Shown in pieces: positions 5,745-11,103 of a DNA stretch of 11,103 nucleotides (position 1 is the first letter of the stretch; each line of letters opens with the position of its first letter). Position numbers and translations under genes: made by a program. Under the pieces are notes generated by a model that was not told where the DNA came from, did not search any database, and saw only the letters and a program-made list of their open reading frames with translations. The stretch comes from DASPTH01 sp046727575 (GTDB lineage: Bacteria > Actinomycetota > Acidimicrobiia > IMCC26256 > DASPTH01), in contig JBKPCV010000059.1 of the NCBI GenBank assembly GCA_046727575.1, forward strand, positions 1 through 11,103, in the 5' to 3' direction.

Positions 5745-6041
5745 TCAAACCTGCCCATTACGAAGCATCTCGGTGAACGCCCCAACCGAGATCGCGGGGA
5801 ACGTCGTGACGTTCAAGGTGCCTCGGGAGCCGAGCTCGACCGAGATGCGGGCGATGACTTCGTTGCTCGCTGCTTCGACCACACTCATGAAGTCGTAGCT
5901 GCCGAGCATCGCGTACTGCGCGGTGACGCGCCCGCCCATGGACTCGACTTCCTTGTTGACCTCGTCGAGCCGCTCGGGTCGTTGCTTGAGGGTTTTCCGC
6001 CCTTCGTCGGTAAGAGTGCTCAACATGATGTAGGTGGCCAT
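5745..6041 (-). CDS. GYD-domain small protein
   Basis: This 98-residue protein, from the ATG at 6041, is a stand-alone GYD-domain (ferredoxin-fold-like, DUF-type) protein. It reads MATYIMLSTLTDEGRKTLKQ at the start, has MGGRVTAQYAMLGSYDFMSV in the middle (SYD in place of GYD), and ends in the family-typical TFPAISVGAFTEML region. GYD proteins are small, probably oligomeric and of unknown biochemical role, so no reaction is assigned. The ATG at 6041 is chosen over upstream in-frame codons because the family starts M-x-x-Y and GGGGGG (6047-6052, minus strand) lies 5 nt before it. The gene is followed after 18 bp by the GYD-PlsC fusion, whose N-terminus is a diverged copy of this domain. It is divergent from the dehydrogenase gene with a gap of 41 bp. 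Confidence 0.85.
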   Translation of the reverse strand: MATYIMLSTLTDEGRKTLKQRPERLDEVNKEVESMGGRVTAQYAMLGSYDFMSVVEAASNEVIARISVELGSRGTLNVTTFPAISVGAFTEMLRNGQV

Positions 6042-6073
6042 TGGCACCCCCCGGTCGAGCAACTTTGAGCGAG

Positions 6074-6079
6074 ACTATA
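6074..6079 (-). promoter_or_regulatory. Candidate -10 element for the GYD / GYD-PlsC operon
   Basis: The minus strand reads TATAGT, near consensus and the most AT-rich spot in the 41-bp divergent gap. Transcription would begin around 6067, leaving a leader of about 26 nt that includes the GGGGGG ribosome binding site. The -35 is not convincing. Confidence 0.45.
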
Positions 6080-6082
6080 TCG

Positions 6083-7063
6083 ATGCAGGCTGCGGTCTGG
6101 AACGCCGACGGTGCACTCGATGTCGTCGAACGTCCGGTGCCGGAACCACGGCCGGGATGGGTCCGGATCCGGACCGTCACGGCCGGGATCTGTGGAACCG
6201 ATCTCCAGTTCTCTCGCGGCGGGTTCCCACCACCAGTCGGGCTCGTGCCCGGCCATGAGATCGGCGGCTTGGTCGACGCCGTGGGTGATGACGTCGCGCT
6301 TTCGCTTGGGACGCCAATCGCGGTGGAGCCGTTGCTCGGCTGTGGGGCGTGCGTCCACTGCGCGACCGGACACGAGAACCGCTGCGCCCAGCGAACAGTG
6401 TTCGGCCTCACGTCGCGAGGTGGCATGGCGCAGTTCATGACCGTCCCGGCGTCACGTGCCTGGCGCCTGCCAGTAGGGCTCGACGCCGACGACGGTGCGC
6501 TCGTCGAGCCGCTCGCGGTGTGCACACGCGGGCTACGTCTCGGGGACGTCCGCCTCGGTGACCGGGTGTGCGTCATCGGCGCCGGCACGGTCGGCTTGCT
6601 GAGCATCGTGGTGGCGCAGGCCGCAGGTGCGGCCGAGGTGCGGTTTGCGGCTCGCTATCCCGCCCAGCGGGAGCGCGCGCTCGCACTCGGTGGTCTACCG
6701 ACCGATTCCGAGGAGTTCGACGTGGTCGTCGAGACCGTTGGCGGCCACTCGCACGCCCTCGCGGAAGCGGTCGAGCGTGCGCGACCCGGCGGCACGGTGG
6801 TGATGCTCGGCATCTACGACAGCCCGACGCCGTTGCCGGCCTACGAGCTCTCGTTGAAAGAGCTCCGGGTGGTCGGGTCGAACTGCTACGCGCACGTCGA
6901 CGGACGCCGGGATTTCGCGGTGGCGCTCGACCTCCTCGTCGACCGGCGCGACGACCTCCGGACACTCGTGACCCACGAGTACCGCCTGGAGGACGTCAAC
7001 GATGCGTTCGCGACCGCGGCCGACAAGTCGACAGGGTCGGTCAAGGTCACGGTTCGGCCGTGA
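6083..7063 (+). CDS. Zinc-dependent medium-chain alcohol dehydrogenase (MDR family)
   Basis: This 326-residue protein, from the ATG at 6083, is an NAD(P)-linked zinc alcohol/polyol dehydrogenase. Catalytic zinc ligands are Cys37 (GICGTD), His58-Glu59 (PGHEIGG) and probably Glu142 (LVEPLAV), as in the sorbitol/threonine dehydrogenase branch. The structural zinc site is complete, with Cys87, 90, 93 and 101 (GCGACVHCATGHENRC). The Rossmann motif is VIGAGTVGLL at 164-173. After the second strand the sequence is AARYPAQR, with Arg rather than an acidic residue, which hints at NADP(H); this is inference. The protein is slightly shorter than typical members (about 340-350). An upstream in-frame codon at 6041 is rejected because family members start MQAAV-like and the extension would overlap the divergent GYD gene. 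There is no strong Shine-Dalgarno. Substrate unknown; a supply of fatty alcohol for wax ester synthesis is possible but unsupported. Confidence 0.9.
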   Translation: MQAAVWNADGALDVVERPVPEPRPGWVRIRTVTAGICGTDLQFSRGGFPPPVGLVPGHEIGGLVDAVGDDVALSLGTPIAVEPLLGCGACVHCATGHENRCAQRTVFGLTSRGGMAQFMTVPASRAWRLPVGLDADDGALVEPLAVCTRGLRLGDVRLGDRVCVIGAGTVGLLSIVVAQAAGAAEVRFAARYPAQRERALALGGLPTDSEEFDVVVETVGGHSHALAEAVERARPGGTVVMLGIYDSPTPLPAYELSLKELRVVGSNCYAHVDGRRDFAVALDLLVDRRDDLRTLVTHEYRLEDVNDAFATAADKSTGSVKVTVRP

Positions 7064-7065
7064 CA

Positions 7066-7101
7066 CCCGCGGCACGCTGAGGGCGTCGTGATGCCCGCGG
7101 G
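7066..7101. terminator. Candidate hairpin between dehydrogenase and tRNA-Leu
   Basis: CCCGCGGCA (7066-7074) can pair with TGCCCGCGGG (7092-7101) as a 9-bp stem with one bulged C and a 17-nt loop. It starts 3 bp after the dehydrogenase stop, between two convergent genes, so it could terminate transcription from either side. No U-tract follows. Confidence 0.4.
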
Positions 7102-7113
7102 CGTTCGAGGAGG

Positions 7114-7195
7114 TGCGAGCGGGGAGACTCGAACTCCCACACCTTTCGGTACCGGGACCTAAACCCGGCGCGTCTGCCAGTTCCGCCACGCTCGC
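7114..7195 (-). tRNA. tRNA-Leu, anticodon TAG
   Basis: The minus strand folds into an 82-nt cloverleaf. The acceptor stem is GCGAGCG (from 7195) paired perfectly with CGCTCGC (to 7115), with discriminator A at 7114. The anticodon arm is CCGGG-TTTAGGT-CCCGG, giving anticodon TAG (leucine CUA/CUN codons). The long variable arm (TACCGAAAGGTGT region) is the class II form expected for leucine. The T arm is GGGAG-TTCGAGT-CTCCC. The 3' CCA is not encoded (the next bases read CCT). No other RNA gene is adjacent. Confidence 0.95.
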
Positions 7196-7218
7196 GCGGT
7201 TCCATAGTGGCGGCAGCG

Positions 7219-7248
7219 TTGCACCGGCGGCGACTCTTTCGATACCCT
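7219..7248 (+). promoter_or_regulatory. Promoter for the MarR-ABC operon
   Basis: TTGCAC (7219-7224) and TACCCT (7243-7248), 18 bp apart, form a plausible -35/-10 pair. The leader is about 14 nt and contains GGGGG (7257-7261), 7 nt before the ATG at 7269. No clear palindromic MarR operator is visible around it. Confidence 0.5.
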
Positions 7249-7268
7249 AATCATGTGGGGGTCGAACT

Positions 7269-7820
7269 ATGAGCGCTCGGAAGGGGTCGCGCGCAGACGC
7301 GACGCTTGCAATGCACGTCCCCCCGGGCGCGGCGCGCGCGCTGGCTCGTCTCGCCCGCCACGTCGAGCACGCACTCGATCCGCTCGGGCTATCGCTGCCT
7401 CAGTACCGGGTGCTGTCGCTGCTCGGTGACGGCTCGACCGCGTCGTCGGCGCTGGCGCACCGGCTTGCGGTGAGCCCGCCGAGCGTCACCGCGGTCGTCG
7501 ACGGCCTCGTCGCGCGCGCGCTCGTCGAACGGCAGGCCGATCCGGAGGATCGGCGCCGGCTCACCTTGCTCCTCACGCCGGGCGGCGTCGATCTCCTGCG
7601 GGCGGCCGAGGCGGCGGTCGACGCGCGGCTCGGCGAGGTCGCCGAGTACCTCGAGGACCCGACCGGCGCGGCCGCCGCGATCGAAGCATTGCAACAGTGG
7701 AACCACGCGCTCGACGCGTTCCGCGAGGAGAAGCGAGCAGCCGGCTCCGTGCCCGAACGGCGGGCCGGCTCCGTGCCTGAACGGCGGGCCGGCTCCGTGC
7801 CTGAACGGCGGAGCCAGTGA
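7269..7820 (+). CDS. MarR-family transcriptional regulator with repeat tail
   Basis: This 183-residue protein has a winged helix-turn-helix domain. An N-terminal helix (PPGAARALARLARHVEHAL) leads to LPQYRVLSLLGDG, the helix-turn-helix region SALAHRLAVSPPSVTAVVDG, and the wing DPEDRRRLTLLLTPGG, which carries the conserved Asp-Arg pattern of MarR proteins. A dimerisation helix follows (about 113-160). MarR proteins bind operators as dimers, often repress an adjacent exporter, and release on ligand binding, so autoregulation of this operon is likely. The last 26 residues are unusual: AGSVPERR repeated three times and then SQ, encoded by a 24-bp tandem repeat. The stop overlaps the GTG start of the first ABC gene (GTGA), so translation is probably coupled. 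The start is supported by GGGGG 7 nt upstream. Confidence 0.93.
   Translation: MSARKGSRADATLAMHVPPGAARALARLARHVEHALDPLGLSLPQYRVLSLLGDGSTASSALAHRLAVSPPSVTAVVDGLVARALVERQADPEDRRRLTLLLTPGGVDLLRAAEAAVDARLGEVAEYLEDPTGAAAAIEALQQWNHALDAFREEKRAAGSVPERRAGSVPERRAGSVPERRSQ
7740..7811 (+). repeat. Three 24-bp tandem repeats at the MarR 3' end
   Basis: Units are at 7740-7763, 7764-7787 and 7788-7811. The second and third are identical; the first differs at one base (gcccgaac against gcctgaac). Each encodes AGSVPERR. Within the last unit, GGCTCCG (7791-7797) can pair with CGGAGCC (7809-7815), just before the GTG of the ABC gene at 7817. Confidence 0.95.
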
Positions 7821-9817
7821 CCGCGGTCTCGACGAACGGTCAGCAGCGCGACCAGTCCGCGTTCGGCGACGACTACACGTCCCCGTTCGTGCCCATCGGC
7901 GTCACGCCGCGGTACCCACCACCGAAGCGCAACATCGACCCCGACCGACGGAAGTCGTGGCTGAAGCGTGCGATCCCAATCGTCCTCGCGCACAAGACGA
8001 TCTTCATCACGTCGTTGGTGATCTCCTTCATCGGCTTGTTCTTCCAGGTGCTGATCCCGAACGTGATCGGGGAAGCAATCGACAAGGGCCTCAAGCCGAA
8101 CGGCACGCCGCTCAGCCATTTCCTCGTGATCCTCACCATCCTGGGGCTGTTGCGCGGGCTGTCGATCTACTTCTCGCGTCGCTTCCTGCTCAACACCGCA
8201 TACCGCATCGAGTACGACCTTCGGAACATCATCTACGAGCACCTCACTCGAATGTCGTTCTCGTTCTACGACCGAGTGCAGTCGGGTCAGCTGATCTCGC
8301 GCGCCAATTCCGACATCCGCGCGGTGCAGATGTACCTGTCGCAGGCCCCCTTCATTCTCGTGCAATGCGGTGTGGTCGTCCTCGCGTTCGTCGAGATCGC
8401 GCTCATCAACGTGTCGTTGGCGTTCGTCGCGCTCGCGACCATGCCGTTCGTGTTCATTGCCGGTGTGAGCATGCGCAGGCGCATGTTCCCCGTTTCGTGG
8501 CTCATCCAGGCGCGCCTGGCCGAGGTTGCGACCGTGGTCGACGAGAACATCCAGGGTGTGCGCGTGGTGAAATCGTTCGCGGCTGAGGAGAACCAGCTCA
8601 ACCTCTTGACCGCAACGTCCAAGCGGACCGAGTGGGCGAACGTCCAGCAGGCCGACATCCGATCGCGCTTCGCGCCCTTGATGGAGAACCTCCCGCGTCT
8701 GGGCCAGGCGCTCGTGCTGCTCTACGGCGGCTACCTCGCGATCAACGGTCAGGCCACCGTCGGTGACATCGCGGCCGTCCTTGCCTACGTACTGCTGATG
8801 GTGCCACCGTTCCGCCAGCTCGGCTTCGTGATGATGATGGCCCAACGGGCAGCGGCATCGGCCCAGCGCATCTACGAGGTGCTCGACGAGCGTCCGGACA
8901 TCGTCGACCGTCCCGGCGCGATCGACTTGGTGGAATGTCGCGGCGAGGTCGACTTCGACGACGTGAGGTTCGAGTACGCAAACGGCACGACCGTGCTCGA
9001 GCACTTCGATCTACGTCTGCAGCCGGGCGAGACCGTCGCGCTCGTGGGACGTACCGGAACCGGCAAGTCGACCGTGGCGCGCCTGCTCGCGCGTTTCTAC
9101 GACGTCACTGACGGCGCAGTACGCATCGATGGTCACGACGTGCGCGACGTCACGTTGCCGAGCCTGCGCCATCACATCGGGATGGTGCTCGACGATCCCT
9201 TCCTCTTCTCGGTCTCGATTCGCGACAACATCGCCTACGGGAGGCCGGACGCCCCGTTCGCAGACGTCGAGGCGGCGGCGATCGCGGCCGGCGCGGACGA
9301 CTTCATCCGCGAGCTGCCCGACGGCTACGACACGGTGGTAGGAGAGCGAGGCTTCACGCTCTCGGGCGGCCAGCGCCAGCGGATCTCGATCGCCCGGACG
9401 CTCCTCGTCAACCCGCCGATCCTCGTCCTCGACGACGCGACGTCCGCCATCGACGTGCAGGTCGAGCAGCAGATCCACGCCGCGCTGACGCGGCTCATGA
9501 GCGGGCGTACCACGCTGATCATCGCCCACCGGCTCTCGACCATCAGCCTCGCCGACCGGGTGGCGGTGATCGAGGGTGGGCGCATCATCGCCCAGGGAAC
9601 CCATACCGAACTCCTGGCGACGGAGCCGCGATATGTCGAGATCCTGGCACAAGCCGAAGAGGACGAGCGCCGCGCGCGCGAAGGACGCGAGGAAGAGACC
9701 GACGCCGAGCAACGACTGATCGAGCACGAGGTCGACGTCGATGTAGCCGACAGCAGGCTGCTCGACGAGGAGGTCAGCCTCGAGAGCTCGCGCCCGGCCG
9801 GCGGGGGGGTTGGCTGA
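7817..9817 (+). CDS. ABC exporter half-transporter (permease-ATPase), degenerate-site subunit
   Basis: This 666-residue membrane protein has an N-terminal cytoplasmic stretch (about 1-48), a six-helix exporter-type membrane domain (about 50-350) and an ATPase domain. Walker A is GRTGTGKST (411-419), the signature is LSGGQ (515-519) and the H-loop is His571 (IIAHRLSTI). The Walker B region reads ILVLDDATSAID, so the catalytic Glu position (540) is Asp. The Q-loop reads GMVLDDPFLF, with Asp459 where Gln is usual. Such changes mark the non-consensus site of heterodimeric exporters (TM287/288 and BmrCD are studied examples), so this subunit most likely pairs with the next gene. After about residue 610 there is an acidic, Arg/Glu-rich tail. 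The GTG start overlaps the MarR stop, and the gene ends TGATG, overlapping the next ATG. The cargo is unknown; drug or lipid export is inferred. Confidence 0.94.
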   Translation: MTAVSTNGQQRDQSAFGDDYTSPFVPIGVTPRYPPPKRNIDPDRRKSWLKRAIPIVLAHKTIFITSLVISFIGLFFQVLIPNVIGEAIDKGLKPNGTPLSHFLVILTILGLLRGLSIYFSRRFLLNTAYRIEYDLRNIIYEHLTRMSFSFYDRVQSGQLISRANSDIRAVQMYLSQAPFILVQCGVVVLAFVEIALINVSLAFVALATMPFVFIAGVSMRRRMFPVSWLIQARLAEVATVVDENIQGVRVVKSFAAEENQLNLLTATSKRTEWANVQQADIRSRFAPLMENLPRLGQALVLLYGGYLAINGQATVGDIAAVLAYVLLMVPPFRQLGFVMMMAQRAAASAQRIYEVLDERPDIVDRPGAIDLVECRGEVDFDDVRFEYANGTTVLEHFDLRLQPGETVALVGRTGTGKSTVARLLARFYDVTDGAVRIDGHDVRDVTLPSLRHHIGMVLDDPFLFSVSIRDNIAYGRPDAPFADVEAAAIAAGADDFIRELPDGYDTVVGERGFTLSGGQRQRISIARTLLVNPPILVLDDATSAIDVQVEQQIHAALTRLMSGRTTLIIAHRLSTISLADRVAVIEGGRIIAQGTHTELLATEPRYVEILAQAEEDERRAREGREEETDAEQRLIEHEVDVDVADSRLLDEEVSLESSRPAGGGVG

Positions 9818-11103
9818 TGGCCTGGGGCGGCGGGATGTTCGGCGGGGGTCCCGTGGCGGGCGGCCCCCAACCCGGCAACCCGGGCAACGGCCTTCCGTTC
9901 GCCGGGATCCCGGAAGAGCTGCAGGCGGGCGTCGAGAAACTGCTCGGCACTGAACCGGACTGGCCCGCACCGGAGGAGAAGTTCTCGCCGCGCGCGAAGG
10001 AACGCGGCGTCACGATGCGCCGCATGCTCGGCGCGCACCGTGGTTCGCTCATCCTGGCGGGCATCCTCGTCGCCATCGAAGCGGTCGGCCTCCAGGCCGG
10101 CCCGTTCCTCAGCCAGGTCGGCATCGACGACGGCATCAGCCCTGGCAACTGGACCGTGGTCGTCACCGTCGCGGTCATCGCCATTGTCGCTGTCGTCGTC
10201 ACCGCGCTCGCGAGTGGTTGGCGGGTCGCAGTGACGGGGCGACTCTCGGCGCGTGTGATGTTCGAGCTGCGCGTACGCGTGTTCGCGCACTTGCAACGGC
10301 TGTCGCTCGACCACTACACCGACGAGAAGGCGGGCGTCATCATGACCCGCATGACGAGCGACGTCGAAGCGCTGCAACAGTTTCTCCAGGAAGGACTCGT
10401 GCCCTTCGCGGTGCAGGGCCTCACGATGGTCGTCGTGACCGTCGTCCTCTTCTTCTACAGCGTGAAGCTTGCACTCATCACGCTGCTGCTGATCGTTCCC
10501 CTCCTCACGGCACTGTCGCTCTGGTTCCGGAACGCTTCCGACCGCGGGTACAACCGAGTGCGCGACGGCATCGCCGGCGTGCTGAGCGACCTGTCCGAGA
10601 GCTTGTCGGGCGTGCGCGTCGTCGCCGGCTTCAATCGTGCCCGCAACAACGTGCTGCACCACCGCAACGTCGTCGGTGAGTACCGCGACGCCAACGACTA
10701 CACGGCCGATGTCAGCGCCATCTACGGAGCGGGCAGCGAGATGATCGGTGTACTGGGTCAGGCCGCGTTGCTGTTCATCGGGGGCACGATGGTGCAGAAC
10801 GGCACGCTCTCTGTCGGCGAGCTCGTCGCGTTCATCTTCTACCTGACCTCGTTCTTCCTCCCGATTCAGCAGCTCGTCCAGCAGTACAACCTGTACCAGC
10901 AGGGCCGCGCTGCGATCGTCAAGCTCAACGACTTGCTGTCGACGACCCCGAGTGTCGAAGAGGCCGAGCACGCGGAGACGCTGCCGCCGATCGAAGGCGA
11001 CATCGTGCTCGAAGACGTGACGTTCGGCTACGACCCCGCTGTGCCCGTGCTGCGCAACGTCAACCTGCACATCACGGCCGGCGAGACGATGTCGTTCGTC
11101 GGC
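9817..11103 (+). CDS. ABC exporter half-transporter, second subunit (cut by right edge)
   Basis: The frame is open from the ATG at 9817 to the window end (429 codons), stopping at GETMSFVG just as Walker A begins, so the ATPase motifs are not visible. The ATG overlaps the previous stop (TGATG) and a G-run at 9803-9809 is the ribosome binding site. The first 75 or so residues are an unusual cytoplasmic extension: Gly/Pro/Asn-rich (MAWGGGMFGGGPVAGG), then GLPFAGIPEELQAGVEKLLG. The exporter membrane domain follows, with hydrophobic segments starting near LILAGILVAIEAVGL, TVVVTVAVIAIVAVVV, GLTMVVVTVVLFF, LALITLLLIVPLL, MIGVLGQAALLFIGG and ELVAFIFYLTSFFL. Coupling helix-like text (DEKAGVIMTRMTSDVEALQQ) matches exporter families. 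It should form a heterodimer with the upstream subunit and is expected to carry the consensus catalytic Glu, which this window cannot confirm. Confidence 0.93.
   Translation, partial: MAWGGGMFGGGPVAGGPQPGNPGNGLPFAGIPEELQAGVEKLLGTEPDWPAPEEKFSPRAKERGVTMRRMLGAHRGSLILAGILVAIEAVGLQAGPFLSQVGIDDGISPGNWTVVVTVAVIAIVAVVVTALASGWRVAVTGRLSARVMFELRVRVFAHLQRLSLDHYTDEKAGVIMTRMTSDVEALQQFLQEGLVPFAVQGLTMVVVTVVLFFYSVKLALITLLLIVPLLTALSLWFRNASDRGYNRVRDGIAGVLSDLSESLSGVRVVAGFNRARNNVLHHRNVVGEYRDANDYTADVSAIYGAGSEMIGVLGQAALLFIGGTMVQNGTLSVGELVAFIFYLTSFFLPIQQLVQQYNLYQQGRAAIVKLNDLLSTTPSVEEAEHAETLPPIEGDIVLEDVTFGYDPAVPVLRNVNLHITAGETMSFVG

Noticed and set aside
4773..6068. 431-codon plus-strand frame opposite GYD-PlsC and GYD
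   Set aside because: It is an antisense shadow. The minus-strand frames have recognisable acyltransferase and GYD motifs and good ribosome binding sites.
6041..6082. Upstream start extending the dehydrogenase by 14 residues
   Set aside because: The extension overlaps the divergent GYD start codon and its ribosome binding site region, and the family begins at MQAAV.
7114..7195. tRNA-Leu as an integration site for a mobile element
   Set aside because: No integrase, no direct repeat of the tRNA 3' end within the window, and the flanking genes look like ordinary chromosome.
7740..7811. 24-bp repeats considered as a CRISPR array
   Set aside because: Units are directly adjacent without spacers, in frame, and part of an open reading frame.
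7400..9004. 534-codon open frame on the minus strand opposite the MarR and first ABC genes
   Set aside because: It is antisense to two clearly identified genes and its product is low-complexity, His/Arg/Glu-rich text with no domain. Long antisense frames are expected in GC-rich DNA.
9325..11070. 581-codon open frame on the minus strand opposite the two ABC genes
   Set aside because: It shows Ser/Arg and His/Asp-rich shadow composition and lies fully within conserved ABC coding sequence on the other strand.

Overview
The window is GC-rich and densely coding. It has GTG starts, very short intergenic gaps, a wax ester synthase/DGAT and a coupled MarR-ABC-ABC cassette, which together suggest a high-GC actinobacterium. 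An Acidimicrobiia-like or mycobacteria-like lipid-storing lineage is plausible, but the sequence alone does not fix the taxon. The codon character looks uniform, and I see no insertion sequence, phage gene or CRISPR array.

Layout. Positions 1-3867 hold a carbon-storage locus. On the minus strand are the start of an alpha/beta hydrolase (cut by the left edge), a WS/DGAT-type acyltransferase, and a small helical phasin/PhaE-like protein. A second phasin-like gene is divergent on the plus strand, with a good promoter. A PhaC-type polymerase follows on the minus strand, and its Cys-Asp-His spacing matches class III synthases exactly. Positions 3905-4732 encode a Cof-type HAD phosphatase (+). Positions 4725-6041 (minus) encode a GYD-domain protein fused to a PlsC-type acyltransferase and, just upstream, a free-standing GYD-domain protein. 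Positions 6083-7063 (+) encode a zinc-dependent medium-chain dehydrogenase. A tRNA-Leu(TAG) lies at 7114-7195 (minus). Positions 7269-11103 (+) are one operon: a MarR regulator, then two translationally coupled ABC exporter half-transporters, the second cut by the right edge.

How the genes may work together. WS/DGAT makes wax esters or triacylglycerol from acyl-CoA, PhaC makes polyhydroxyalkanoate from hydroxyacyl-CoA, and the small helical proteins are candidates for granule coating or synthase partnership. The GYD-PlsC fusion would act in the phosphatidate branch that supplies diacylglycerol. The locus therefore appears to combine neutral-lipid and polyester storage. The right-hand operon looks like an independently regulated heterodimeric exporter: its first subunit has a degenerate ATPase site (Asp in place of the catalytic Glu, Asp in place of the Q-loop Gln).

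The most unusual points are the GYD-PlsC fusion beside a stand-alone GYD paralogue, the pairing of a class III-like PhaC with two short phasin-like proteins and a WS/DGAT, and two unrelated in-frame 24-bp tandem repeats (in the WS/DGAT linker and at the MarR C-terminus). A perfect inverted repeat also lies between the convergent phasin and phaC genes.
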